Source: Corynebacterium haematomassiliense
Lineage (GTDB): Bacteria; Actinomycetota; Actinomycetes; Mycobacteriales; Mycobacteriaceae
DNA: 64,000 nt
Direction: 5' to 3'
NCBI RefSeq assembly: GCF_013978595.1
Contig: NZ_JACDTZ010000001.1
Span: 1,550,001 to 1,614,000 of the forward strand
The position numbers were made by a program, and so were the translations under genes. Under the pieces are notes generated by a model. That model worked only from the letters and a program-made list of their open reading frames with translations. It was not told where the DNA came from and ran no database searches. Shown here one piece after another: positions 46,326 to 55,501 of this stretch. Numbering within the stretch: position 1 is the first letter of the stretch; each line of letters opens with the position of its first letter.

Positions 46326-48662
46326 TTAGGCGGTGACCGGCTGCCGCACGGAGGGGCGAGCGGGCTGCGGTGAGGAACTTGTGTTGTCGTGGGAGGACTT
46401 GAATCTACGCAGCGTGAGGGAGTTGGAGACCACGAACACCGAGGAGAAGCCCATCGCAATGCCCGCCAACCCCGGGTTGAGGAAACCGATCGCGGCGACC
46501 GGGATCAGCACGACGTTATAGGCGAACGCCCAGAACAGGTTGCCCTTGATGGTGCCCAGCGTGCGACGTGACAGACGGATGGCATCGCCCGCGGAGCGCA
46601 GGTCGTTGTTCATTAAGGTGATATCGGAGGCCTCGATGGCCACATCCGTGCCCGCCCCCATGGCCAGACCCAGATCGGCCTGGGCCAGGGCGGCCGCGTC
46701 ATTGACGCCGTCGCCGACCATGGCGACCTTCTTGCCCTCATGTTGTAGCTTCTCGATGACCGCGACCTTGTCCTGCGGCATGACCTCGGCACTCACGTTG
46801 GCCGCATCGATGCCCACCTCTTGGGCGACGGCGGCCGCGGCCTTCGCGTTATCGCCGGTGAGCAGGTACGGCCTCAACCCCAGCCTGCGGAACTGGGCGA
46901 CCGCTTCCGCTGAGGAGTCTTTGATGACATCGCGCACCACGACCACACCGGCGGGCTGGTCATCGACGTAGACGGCCACCGGGGTCGCGCCCTGCGACTG
47001 TGCGTGGTCGAAGGCGGTGGTGAGGTCACGGGGCAGCTGGCCGGCGGGACGGCCCACGGTGACGACGTGACCCTTGACGGTGGCCGTGACGCCCCGGCCG
47101 GCGGTGCTGTCGAAGTCGGTGGCCTCCTGGATGTTCCCGGAGCGCTCGGCCTCGGTGACAATCGCCTTGGCGATGGGGTGCTCGGAACCTGCTTCGACGG
47201 CCGCCGACAAGGCGAGGACCTCGTTGTTGGTGTAGCCGTCGGCGGCGTGGACGCCGGTGACCGACATGACCCCGGAGGTGACGGTGCCGGTCTTGTCCAT
47301 GACGATGGTGTCGACCTGGCGGGGGGATTCAAGGACCTCCGGGCCCCTGATCAACAAGCCCAGCTGCGCGCCCCGGGAGGTGCCCACCAGCAGGGCGGTC
47401 GGGGTGGCCAGTCCCAGGGCGCATGGGCAAGCGATGATCAGCACCGCGACTGCGGCGGAAAAGGCCCAGTTCGCCCCGCTGCCGGCGGCGAGGTGGACGA
47501 TCAGGGTGATGATGGAGACGACAATGACCGTCGGGACGAAGACCGAGGAAATCTTATCCACCAGGCGCTGGACCGGGGCTTTTTTCGCCTGGGCGTCAGT
47601 GACCAGCTTGGCCATCTGGGACAGCGTGGTCTCCGAACCTGTGCGGGTGACTTCGACCAGCAGTCGACCGGAGGTGTTGATCGTCGCGCCCGTGACCGGG
47701 GTGCCGGGGGCGGCCTCGACGGGAACGGACTCGCCGGTCAGCATCGACTCGTCGATGGCCGAGGTGCCCTCGATGACACGACCGTCGGTGGCGATCTTCT
47801 CACCCGGGCGGACGACGAAGACGTCACCGACTGTCAGCTGGGAGACCGGGACGCGGACTTCCTCACCGTCGCGGATCACCGCGGCGTCTTTCGCACCCAT
47901 GTCCAGCAGGGACTTCAGCGCCGCGGAGGACTGGCCCTTGGCGCGGACCTCAAACCACCGGCCGAGCAACAGGAAGGTGATGACTACGGCGATGGTCTCG
48001 AGGTAGATGTGGTCCATGCCGTCATCGCGGGGCAGCAGGCTCATCTCCATCACCATGCCGGGGTGCCCGGCGTTGCCGAAAAACAAGGCCCACAGCGACC
48101 ACAGATACGCAGCGGTAGTGCCCAGAGACACGAGTGTGTCCATCGTGGTCGAGCCGTGACGCAGGTTGGTTAAGGTCGCCCGGTGGAACGGGGCGCCACC
48201 GTAGAAGTAGATCAGGGTGGACATGACGAGCAGGGCCCACTGCCAATTCATGAACTGCAGGGACGGGATCATCGAGATCGCGACCACCGGAACGGAGAGG
48301 ATCGTCGACCCGATCAGACGCGTCTTCAGGTCTGTGGCCTCGGCCTCGCGGGCCTGTTCGTGGCGGTCACCGACCACCTCGGTGTCCTCCTCCGGACCGC
48401 TGTCCACGGCGGAGGCGTGTTGATCCCCCATGGTGAACGCGTCGTACCCGGCACCCCGCACGGTTTCGATCAGCCGATCGGCGTCGACTTTGGTGGGGTC
48501 GTAACTGACGGAGGCGGATTCGGTGGCGAAGTTAACGGTGGCCTCCACGCCATCGAGCTTGTTGAGCTTGCGTTCCACCCGCCCTGAGCACGACGTACAG
48601 GTCATGCCGGTGACGCCCAGATCGACCTGGAGTAGGTCAACCGACGGTTGAGTTTGAATCAT
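46326..48662 (-). CDS. copA: Cu(I)-exporting P1B-type ATPase
   Basis: 778 residues. An N-terminal HMA domain (about 13-80) with [15 protein letters not shown]. About eight membrane helices, including the transport motif [20 protein letters not shown] (CPC). A-domain GESVP in [13 protein letters not shown]-domain [14 protein letters not shown]-domain HP in [10 protein letters not shown], and [20 protein letters not shown]. It pumps Cu(I) out of the cytosol, fed by CopZ. It lies upstream of csoR and 170 bp downstream of copZ on the same strand. Codon use and GC are similar to other high-GC actinobacteria, but it sits in the island. Confidence 0.96.
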   Translation of the reverse strand: MIQTQPSVDLLQVDLGVTGMTCTSCSGRVERKLNKLDGVEATVNFATESASVSYDPTKVDADRLIETVRGAGYDAFTMGDQHASAVDSGPEEDTEVVGDRHEQAREAEATDLKTRLIGSTILSVPVVAISMIPSLQFMNWQWALLVMSTLIYFYGGAPFHRATLTNLRHGSTTMDTLVSLGTTAAYLWSLWALFFGNAGHPGMVMEMSLLPRDDGMDHIYLETIAVVITFLLLGRWFEVRAKGQSSAALKSLLDMGAKDAAVIRDGEEVRVPVSQLTVGDVFVVRPGEKIATDGRVIEGTSAIDESMLTGESVPVEAAPGTPVTGATINTSGRLLVEVTRTGSETTLSQMAKLVTDAQAKKAPVQRLVDKISSVFVPTVIVVSIITLIVHLAAGSGANWAFSAAVAVLIIACPCALGLATPTALLVGTSRGAQLGLLIRGPEVLESPRQVDTIVMDKTGTVTSGVMSVTGVHAADGYTNNEVLALSAAVEAGSEHPIAKAIVTEAERSGNIQEATDFDSTAGRGVTATVKGHVVTVGRPAGQLPRDLTTAFDHAQSQGATPVAVYVDDQPAGVVVVRDVIKDSSAEAVAQFRRLGLRPYLLTGDNAKAAAAVAQEVGIDAANVSAEVMPQDKVAVIEKLQHEGKKVAMVGDGVNDAAALAQADLGLAMGAGTDVAIEASDITLMNNDLRSAGDAIRLSRRTLGTIKGNLFWAFAYNVVLIPVAAIGFLNPGLAGIAMGFSSVFVVSNSLTLRRFKSSHDNTSSSPQPARPSVRQPVTA

Positions 48663-48832
48663 CAGTGATCAGTCCTTCAGTAAACAGTCGTGAGGTGCAT
48701 CTCCGAGGTCCCAAAAGGCCCGCCCACAGATGCACCGTCGGGGATATCGAACCGGCATGGCTGGGCCTGATGGGCATATCCAGCAGGGTTGGCCCGGCCG
48801 TGTCTACGCGAGGCGGGGACCGGGCCCAGGGA
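48663..48832. other. Gap between copA and copZ
   Basis: 170 bp between copA start and copZ stop. No ORF or clear operator recognised; copA may be read through from the copZ promoter. Confidence 0.4.
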
Positions 48833-49042
48833 TTAGGGCTTGACGGTGTAGCCGGCTGTCGTGACGGCGGCGACAACATCGTCGTCGGTGAAGTTTTCAC
48901 CCGTGACGGTCACCTGCCCGGTATCCACGGTGGCCTCCACCATGGTCACACCGGCGACCTCGCCGATCTCCTCCTCCACGGAGGACTTGCAGTGTCCGCA
49001 GGTCATGCCTTCGATGATGTACTTCTTTGTTACGGCGCTCAT
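48833..49042 (-). CDS. copZ: Copper chaperone CopZ (HMA domain)
   Basis: 69-residue single HMA protein. Cu(I) site GMTCGHCKSSVEEEI (CxxC, about 12-26), then a beta-alpha-beta fold ending in a Tyr/Pro-rich C-terminus (AGYTVKP). ATG 49042 is preceded by AAGGATCATCTG with a clear RBS. It delivers Cu(I) to CopA, whose gene follows. The CsoR-type operator lies 64 bp upstream. Confidence 0.93.
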   Translation of the reverse strand: MSAVTKKYIIEGMTCGHCKSSVEEEIGEVAGVTMVEATVDTGQVTVTGENFTDDDVVAAVTTAGYTVKP

Positions 49043-49105
49043 CAGATGATCCTTTCCTTGATGTCCTGAAGGGCAGGAGTGGAGATGCCCAACAACCTTC
49101 AACCT

Positions 49106-49122
49106 ATACCCATGGGGGGTAT
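49106..49122. promoter_or_regulatory. CsoR-type operator upstream of copZ
   Basis: ATACCCATGGGGGGTAT, a GC-rich dyad with TAC/GTA outer bases and C and G runs, as known for CsoR sites. A similar dyad is at 56673. Confidence 0.75.
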
Positions 49123-49204
49123 CAGTCAAGGAGGTGTCTGCCCCTAAGCGTCCCGTTCGGCGGGCAGGACTTCCGGAACGGCCGCGATCGTTGCTGCACT
49201 TCTT

Positions 49205-49217
49205 GTACAAAATGTAC
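49205..49217. promoter_or_regulatory. GTACA-AAA-TGTAC dyad before the Phd-like gene
   Basis: A perfect 5-3-5 palindrome 11 bp upstream of the antitoxin start, in the place of a Phd/YefM autoregulatory operator. Confidence 0.6.
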
Positions 49218-49227
49218 GTTAAAGGGT

Positions 49228-49479
49228 ATGGGCATCACGGTCACCCTCAGTCAGTTCCGCAGCGAACAAAGCCACTATCTTGATGCCGCCCAAGGTGAAC
49301 CGGTCACCATCTCCAGTCGCGGGCCCCGCCGCCGGGCGGTGGTGGTCTCCCCGGACTTCTACGACCGGGCGGTTCAGGCGCTGGAGGATGGCGAGGATAT
49401 CCGTGCCGCAGCGGCTACCCGTCAGGAGGCGGGCGGTGTCTCCCACAAGGAGTTCACGTCCGACCCCAAACTGGACTGA
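49228..49479 (+). CDS. Phd/YefM-family antitoxin, no toxin partner seen
   Basis: 83 residues from ATG 49228. Phd/YefM fold: TVTLSQFRSEQSHYLDAAQG and EPVTISSRGPRRRAVVVSPD, then FYDRAVQALEDGEDIRAAAA. The disordered C-terminus would wrap a toxin. No RelE, YoeB or Doc-type gene follows (next are broken or opposite-strand sequences), so it is an orphan or a remnant. The upstream dyad suggests self-regulation. It may be a relic of plasmid stabilisation. Confidence 0.78.
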   Translation: MGITVTLSQFRSEQSHYLDAAQGEPVTISSRGPRRRAVVVSPDFYDRAVQALEDGEDIRAAAATRQEAGGVSHKEFTSDPKLD

Positions 49480-49696
49480 CCTGCCTGTCCATACCTGTGC
49501 CGCGGTATCTGATCATCGATAAGCTTTCAACTGCGACAGCCCTTCGCACGCTGGCCCGGCAATGGCAGCAGTGATTGCCACCGCCATCGACGCCCTGGCC
49601 CACGTTCCGCCGTCTCGGCGGAGTGGAAAAGTTGCGGGGCGACGACGGGGAGTGCTGTAGCTGGGTAGTCCACGGCCGTCAATGACGGTGAGCTGA
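49480..49696. other. Degenerate gap
   Basis: About 215 bp without a supportable gene. Short open stretches on both strands lack start or family signals. Probably the remnant left by deletion of sequence 5' of the M23 fragment. Confidence 0.3.
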
Positions 49697-50320
49697 TCAG
49701 CGTCTCGGTTCCAAGCCCCGGCCGAGGTCGAGGCTCCGGTCTCCCCGGAGGCTGCCACCGTCGAGGTGGATTTGGCCACCAACGACACGGCCCTGTCCTC
49801 GAGTGGGACGCAGGCCGCACCGCAGATTCTCGCGATCTCCGAATTCAAGCCGGTCGCCAACATCGACGAGCAGCTGGACAAGGCCATCCAGTACAACGCC
49901 GAGCGGGCCGAGAAGGAGCGCGCTGCCCGCGCGCCCTCGGTGGTCAAGCCCGCTGAAGGCACCTTCACCTCCGGTTCCGGCGTGCACTGCGGAACCCTCC
50001 ACGCGGGTATCGACATCGCCAACGTCGTAGGTACCCCGATCCTCGCGGCGATGGGCGGCACTGTCATTGACTCCGGCCCGGCCTCCGGTTTCGGGCAGTG
50101 GATCCGCATCCAGCACGATAATGGCTCGATTGCCGTCTCCGGTCATATGGAGACTTTCGACGTGACCGTTGGAAAACGCGTCACCGCTGGTCAGAGGATC
50201 GCTGGCATGGGCAACCGGGGGTTTTCCACCGGCTCTCACCTGCACCTCGAGCGTTACCCGACTGGCAGCGGGGCGGTCGACCCGTTGCCCTGGTTCGCCG
50301 AGCACGGCGTCACCTTCTAA
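49697..50320 (+). pseudogene. 5'-truncated M23 peptidoglycan endopeptidase
   Basis: Open frame from just after an in-frame TGA at 49694. No signal peptide is present, so the start of the gene is lost (GTG 49766 is the first plausible start). The M23 domain (roughly the last 115 codons) retains HAGIDIANVVGTPILA (HxxxD), AVSGHMETF, and GSHLHLERYP (HxH). Several positions differ from the usual M23 pattern (VHCG for a GxRW-type sequence; AVSGHM for YGHM). Likely non-functional or inactive. Confidence 0.75.
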
Positions 50321-50550
50321 CCTTCCCGCACTCACCAGGACCGGCCCCGACACCGGAACCGGCGACAGTGACTGGGCGTGAGGCACCCGCCTCAGACCGC
50401 AGAGACGCTTCTCACTCATCGCCGACACAGCCCGGACTTGATAGCTTCTCCAGGCAGGCCAGACCGGGGCACAGGGGAGGCAGTCCGTGCTCGTCATATA
50501 TGGGGGCGGCGAGCGTCCCGCCAACGAGGAGCAGGTGCCGTAATCCACGT

Positions 50551-51905
50551 TTAGTGGGATATTCCCGTAACCTGCCTTCTCCTGCGCCAGCTGACGAGGC
50601 CGGTAACCGCAGGCCATGCAAGAGCCAGCATCGCGAGAACCAACAGGGGTGTATCCCCCATGCGCGCATACGGCATCAAACCAGTATGAAGGGGAACGGT
50701 TGCCGTCAGCAGTTCGTTCGTGCCCAGGCCACTGAGTTGTGAGACTATGCCGTCGGGCTGGATAACTGCGGAGTATCCGGTGGGGGCAGCCTGGAGAACG
50801 GTGCGGCCAAACTCGCGGGCACGCATCCGGGATGCGGCCACTTCAATTGCAGGTACTTCCTCGGTCACAAAAGACGCGGCGTTGGTCGGTGCGAGGAGTA
50901 GCTGCCCACCATTGCGAACGGCATCAGCGACCCGGTCGGCGAAGAAGACCTCATAAGAAATGACGATCCCCAATCGTGGTGTCCCGCTGGGATCGAGCAC
51001 CGCCGGTCCCTCTCCGGCAATGGCGTCGCGGGGGATGAACCGTGCGTCCTCGCTGAGTCGTTCAATCAGATTGCGCATAGGGATGTACTCGCCGAACGGC
51101 ACACGATGATGCTTCTCATAGCGTCCTAACCGGGTCCCGTCCGGCCCCCACACTATGGATGCGTTCCTGAAATGTTGATCCTCAGATTCGGTAATTCCGA
51201 CGACGATGTTCGTGTCGAGTTGCCTGGCCAGTTCAGCGAAAGCTGCATCAACGCGCGTCCCGTCGATTGAGCCGTCGATATTGACGACGTTTTCGGGCAG
51301 CAGAACCAGATCAGGGTCCCCGGTGATATCGTCGGCAGCCTGTAGGTGCCGGCGGGTCGTATCAAACGGATCGGTATTGACCGCGCGAAGCCCACGGGGC
51401 CTCCACCCTGCACGAGCACGACGTCAAGGCTGCCTTCTGCCGTATCATCTACGATCGTTGACGCGAACGCCGGTACCGCGAGTACCACGACCACTGCGAC
51501 CACGGATGCTGCACGGGCTCGTCTCGGCCCGAAGATGACAGCGGTAACAACGGCCCCCGCAACTGCGGCCAACGCGGTCACCAGGAGAGTCCCTCCCAGG
51601 GGCGCTGCCGCCATGAAAGGACCATCGGTCTGGCTGTATCCGAAAGCGGACAACGGGAAACCGCCGAACGGGAACCGGTGCTGCACAGCCTCCAATAACA
51701 CCAGGGCCGCAGGGGTGAGCAGCCACCAGCCCGACCAGCGGCTGCGAAAAGCCGCCTCGTTAGACGATACCGCGGCAACCAGCATTAACAGTAGCGCCTG
51801 AACGGCAACAACAGCAGCATACCCGGCAGTGTTGAAGTCGGTGAGCCAGCGCAGAGCAAGAGCGTAGTGCGCCACAGATACGCAGCCGCTGGGAAATATG
51901 TACGA
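50551..51905 (-). pseudogene. lnt: Apolipoprotein N-acyltransferase, frameshifted and 5'-truncated
   Basis: Two minus-strand frames together form Lnt. The upstream part (51905 to about 51400) gives membrane helices and FPFGGFPLSAFGYSQTDGPF, then DVVLVQGG. The downstream part (from about 51400 to 50551) gives PENVVNIDGS, HHRVPFGEYIP (catalytic Glu region), LGIVISYEVFFADRV (Cys-equivalent site region) and NAASFVTEEVPAIEVAASRM. Near GGCCCCGTGGG (about 51400) one base appears missing; restoring it joins the frames. The first membrane helices are replaced by TlpA-derived sequence. The catalytic Cys position (ICYE-type) reads ISYE, so activity would be unlikely. Confidence 0.75.
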
Positions 51906-52225
51906 GTACATCTCCATGATCTGCGTGGACAAGCTGCAGGTTATCGACTTCCGCCCGACACGGTGCACACCACTGGCCCCAAGCGTTGAGGACGACGACC
52001 TCGCCTTCAAAAACAGACAGGCTGATCTCCTCACCCTCCTCCATCAGCGACGGGCCGGAGAAGTCCGGCAGCGGGGCACGTTCCTCCTCTGCGTAGATAA
52101 TCTCGGTTTTCCGGGGCGGTGGGGAAGAAGACGGTGTTCTGGTTGTCCCGGAAGACCACAACACCGAGGGAGGTCATCGTGCTGCCCGGTGGGTGGTCTG
52201 CAGCGACTCTGCCCACCTCGGCACT
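51906..52225 (-). pseudogene. TlpA/ResA-like thioredoxin fragment, fused to lnt by deletion
   Basis: Minus-strand frame with YAEEERAPLPDFSGPSLMEE, VVVLNAWGQWCAPCRAEVDN (WCAPC active site) and LQLVHADHGDVL, then loss of homology near 51900 where lnt-like sequence starts in another frame. A further shift upstream separates the segment DNQNTVFFPTAPENRDY. In C. glutamicum a thioredoxin-like gene is near copO; this is its decayed counterpart by position. Confidence 0.7.
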
Positions 52226-52243
52226 CCACCCCTGCTGTGGGGG

Positions 52244-53728
52244 TTATTCGTAGCGAAGCGAGCTGAGCATCCCGGTTTCCATGTGATAGGCGTTATGGCA
52301 GTGAAATGCCCACTCACCGGGGTTGTCAGCGATCAGGTCGGCGATCATGGTTTCACCGTGGCGGAGAAGGACAGTGTCCTTGCGTAGCCCGTCGCTGCCG
52401 GGTAGCGCCCACGTGTGGCCGTGGATGTGCATGGGATGGGGCATCATGGTCCTGTTGCGCATGACCATCCGCAGGCGCTGGCCCTCCTGCACGGTCGCGG
52501 AGGAGGATTGGCCGTCGGTGAGAATGCTCCATTCATACGGCATCATCTGCCCGCCCAGGTCGATGCTAACTTCTCGGTCTGGTGTGCCCTCGGGCAGGAG
52601 TGCACGGTCTGCTGGCTTTAGGGAGGACAGAAGCAGTCCGGTGGACGACAACTCGGGGAAGTCGACATCGGGGCGGGGGGCCTGGCCGCCGGCGGTGCGG
52701 ATGACGGCGAAGGCGCGGTCGTCCTTACCCACCGCCAAAGCCGTGAGCGGGAAGATGCCGTCGCCGAGGATGACCTCGACGTCGACACGCTCGCCCATCG
52801 ACAGGTAGATCGATTCGGTCTCCCAGGGCTGGACAGGGAAGCCGTCGGTGTGGGTGACGGTCATGCGGTGACCACCGAGAGCCACCTTGAAGATGGTGTC
52901 ACCGCCGGAGTTGATAAACCGCAGGCGGGCCTTGTCGCCCGGGCGAGCCTCGAAGGTCCGGTGAGCACGGGGGATACGCCCGTTGATGAGGTAGTGCGGA
53001 TACATCACATCGCCGGCATCCCCGCCCAGTACCCGGTCCGGGGTGCCGTGCATCATCTGGCCGTGACCTCCCATTCCCATCCTCCCGTCATGGTCGCCCG
53101 AACCCATTCCGGTGAGCTTGTCGAGCTCATCGTCGGGAGTGCTGCCGTCGATGCCATCGACCCAGTCGTCGAGCACGATGGTCCACTCGACGTCCTGATC
53201 CTCAGCGTCGTCCGGGTCGCGGACGATCAGAGGGGCGTGCAGACCCCGGTCGAGTTGCAGGCCGGTGTGGGAATGGTAGAAGTAGGTGCCACCGTGGGGG
53301 ACTTCAAAAACATAGGAAAAAGACTCGCCAGGTTCAATGGGGTCCTGGGTCATGCCGGGCACACCGTCGGCTGCGTTGTGGAGTGCGATGCCATGCCAGT
53401 GGATGGAGGTGCTCTCAGGCAGTTCATTGGTGATATCGACCTGCAGGACGTCGCCGGCGGTGGCCTCAATGGCCGCATCCCCGGTGTCAGAGACGTATCC
53501 CCACGTCTTGGCTTCGATGCCGCCGATATCCAGGGAGAGGGGCCGGGCGGTCAGTGTCCGGCGCACCGTCGGCTCACCGAGCGCAGTGGGGGTGGGAGTG
53601 GGGCGAAGGGAGGGACCTGGTGCCGAGGCAGCGGGTCCAGGGTCGCTGGTGCAGGCGGCCACGGCCCCGGTGCCGGCGAGGACGAGCCCGCCGAGCAGAA
53701 ACTGTCGTCGGGAAAACGCGTTCGTCAT
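52244..53728 (-). CDS. copO: Multicopper oxidase, Tat-exported lipoprotein
   Basis: 494-residue multicopper oxidase. N-terminal twin-arginine signal FSRRQFLLGG and lipobox VAAC (Cys about 26), so it is exported folded and membrane-anchored. Cu motifs: SIHWHGIALHN (HWHG), TYFYHSHTGLQ (HSH), HPMHIHGHTWAL (HxxHxH) and WAFHCHNAYHMETGM (HCHxxxHxxxM). A Met/His-rich loop (MGSGDHDGRMGMGGHGQMMH) at about 225-244 is like the copper-binding insert of CueO-type oxidases. It probably oxidises Cu(I) outside the membrane. Transcribed downstream of cueP. Named by analogy with C. glutamicum CopO. Confidence 0.9.
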   Translation of the reverse strand: MTNAFSRRQFLLGGLVLAGTGAVAACTSDPGPAASAPGPSLRPTPTPTALGEPTVRRTLTARPLSLDIGGIEAKTWGYVSDTGDAAIEATAGDVLQVDITNELPESTSIHWHGIALHNAADGVPGMTQDPIEPGESFSYVFEVPHGGTYFYHSHTGLQLDRGLHAPLIVRDPDDAEDQDVEWTIVLDDWVDGIDGSTPDDELDKLTGMGSGDHDGRMGMGGHGQMMHGTPDRVLGGDAGDVMYPHYLINGRIPRAHRTFEARPGDKARLRFINSGGDTIFKVALGGHRMTVTHTDGFPVQPWETESIYLSMGERVDVEVILGDGIFPLTALAVGKDDRAFAVIRTAGGQAPRPDVDFPELSSTGLLLSSLKPADRALLPEGTPDREVSIDLGGQMMPYEWSILTDGQSSSATVQEGQRLRMVMRNRTMMPHPMHIHGHTWALPGSDGLRKDTVLLRHGETMIADLIADNPGEWAFHCHNAYHMETGMLSSLRYE

Positions 53729-53799
53729 GATTTAACCTTCCTTGGTGCAAGATTTCAGTGATACGGGAGACAGTCGCAGGTGAGGATCCTGCTGAGCTA

Positions 53800-54375
53800 T
53801 CACGTCAGGCGCAGGTCTGTGACACAGGTGGCACCGTCGTCGGTGGTGGAAAACTCCGTGGAGCCGGTATGCCCCTGGTAGCTGACCTCAATCAGGCCGG
53901 TGACATCATCGGGAAGCCAGAAGCCAATAAACCCGTTGTCGAAGGTGGTTGTCGCCTCGTCCACCAGTACCTCACCGGTCGCCTCATCGGTGATCGTGAC
54001 CTGGATATCCTCATTGTCGAGTTCCCCCTGGCAGGTCGTGAGGCTGTGGTAGAAGCAGTCGTGGGTGGAGGTGAGATAGGGTGCGATCGAGACATACGTC
54101 TGATTGTCGGGAAGATCGAGCGCGACTTCCTGGTCATCGCTCGAGAGCAGTAGTTCATCGGCACGCACTGAGGCGATCAGATCCGTGGGACGCTCAGTGA
54201 CCTTCTGCCGGTCGAGGTGATCAATGATCTCCACCGCGTCCATGTCGGCCAGGCCATGGGTAGTCAGGAATGTGTCCTGGGACTCCGTCCCGTCGGCGGT
54301 GGGTTCCGGGTCGGCGGCCGAACACCCCGTGAGGGCGAGGGCAAGGGCCGCGGCTGCGATCGCTGCTCGTTTCAC
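53800..54375 (-). CDS. cueP: CueP-family periplasm-type copper-binding lipoprotein
   Basis: 191 residues from GTG 54375 with AAGGAG upstream. Signal peptide with lipobox ALTGC (Cys about 17). The CueP domain (about 33-191) opens TFLTTHGLADMDAVEIIDHL and includes RADELLLSSDDQEVALDLP and SIAPYLTSTHDCFYHSLTTC with His/Cys ligands, ending CVTDLRLT. CueP binds copper outside the cytosol. It precedes copO on the same strand, 71 bp apart, and is divergent from copR. In C. glutamicum a secreted protein lies in the same place. Confidence 0.88.
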   Translation of the reverse strand: MKRAAIAAAALALALTGCSAADPEPTADGTESQDTFLTTHGLADMDAVEIIDHLDRQKVTERPTDLIASVRADELLLSSDDQEVALDLPDNQTYVSIAPYLTSTHDCFYHSLTTCQGELDNEDIQVTITDEATGEVLVDEATTTFDNGFIGFWLPDDVTGLIEVSYQGHTGSTEFSTTDDGATCVTDLRLT

Positions 54376-54778
54376 GTCAATCTCCTTGGATCGTGGTAGG
54401 ACCGTGAGAAGACACCGCCTCAAGGTCGATGCCATACCTTTATCTAGCACGGGTGCCTGACGGACTAGGATTCAAAAACCCTGCTCACAGCCTTATAACA
54501 GGGCGAAAAGGGGGTGAATTCGGTGGGCTGGGTCACCACCGGAACACCACCTCTCAGCCGTGGGCGATGTCGTTCTACCCGCCCCGGGTATGCGGTGCAG
54601 GCAGTGAAATCCCTGGTGGCGCCTGCTGAACCGACGAGGAGAGGCGATGCCGCCGGCCCGGGGTAGGGCACAGGGGTGACGGCGGTCGAAGGGTGATGTT
54701 TGAAGATTTGATGAAGATTTCCCCGCCGGGCACTGAGCGAGGGTGGTATTCCCCCTTGCCGGAGCGATACTGGGGTCT
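54376..54778. promoter_or_regulatory. Divergent region between cueP and copR
   Basis: About 400 bp with the CopR box (54701-54720) and a short stem CCCTG/CAGGG near 54479-54503. No gene supported. The rest (54500-54690) is GC-rich and gives no recognised signal. Confidence 0.55.
54701..54720 (+). promoter_or_regulatory. CopR box
   Basis: TGAAGATTTGATGAAGATTT: two direct TGAAGATTT copies 2 bp apart, identical to the binding motif I recall for C. glutamicum CopR. Centred 69 bp before copR and facing both divergent units. Confidence 0.9.
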
Positions 54779-55501
54779 ATGGCTGACCACACACCGACCA
54801 CCGCCACGCCCCCGGGGCGGGTGCTGGTCGTCGATGATGAACAACCCCTGGCTCAGATGGTGGCCTCCTACCTCATCCGGGCCGGCTTCGATACCCGCCA
54901 GGCGTACACCGGCACCCAGGCCGTGGACGAGGCCCGTCGCTTTTCCCCCGATGTTGTGGTACTGGATCTGGGGCTGCCCGAACTCGACGGCCTGGAGGTA
55001 TGCCGACGGATCCGCACCTTCTCGGACTGCTACATCCTCATGCTCACCGCGCGTGGCAGCGAGGACGACAAGATCAGCGGTTTGACCCTGGGGGCGGATG
55101 ACTACATCACCAAACCTTTTAGCATCCGGGAACTGGTGACCCGGGTGCATGCGGTGCTGCGCCGCCCGCGCACCAGCACCACCCCACCGCAGGTGACCAC
55201 CCCCTTGATCGTTGGTGACCTCATCCTTGACCCCGTCGCCCATCAGGTGCGGGTGGGGGAGACGACCGTGGAGCTCACCCGCACGGAGTTCGAGCTGCTG
55301 GTTGCCCTGGCCCTGCGCCCCGGCCAGGTGCTGACCCGCCACGACCTGGTCGCCGAGGTCTGGGACACCACCTGGGTCGGTGATGAACGCATCGTCGATG
55401 TCCACATCGGCAACTTGCGTCGCAAGCTCGGCACCGACACCCGGGGCCGGGGGTTTATTGACACCGTGCGTGGCGTGGGCTACCGGGTGGGGCAGCCATG
55501 A
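54779..55501 (+). CDS. copR: CopR-like response regulator (OmpR/PhoB family)
   Basis: 240 residues, ATG 54779. Receiver domain (about 14-125): VLVVDDEQP (acidic pair), phospho-Asp in VVVLDLGLPELDG, Thr in MLTARGSEDD and Lys in ITKPFS. Winged-helix DNA-binding domain (about 145-238): VELTRTEFELLVALALRPGQ, VDVHIGNLRRKLG, VRGVGYRVG. Partner of the kinase gene, overlapped by 4 bp. Probably activates the divergent cueP-copO and its own transcript in response to extracytoplasmic copper. Confidence 0.92.
   Translation: MADHTPTTATPPGRVLVVDDEQPLAQMVASYLIRAGFDTRQAYTGTQAVDEARRFSPDVVVLDLGLPELDGLEVCRRIRTFSDCYILMLTARGSEDDKISGLTLGADDYITKPFSIRELVTRVHAVLRRPRTSTTPPQVTTPLIVGDLILDPVAHQVRVGETTVELTRTEFELLVALALRPGQVLTRHDLVAEVWDTTWVGDERIVDVHIGNLRRKLGTDTRGRGFIDTVRGVGYRVGQP

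Noticed and set aside
49516..49528. GCTTATCGATG in the copper island as a copy of the 11-bp word
   Set aside because: One mismatch in the most conserved part (CGACG); not counted.
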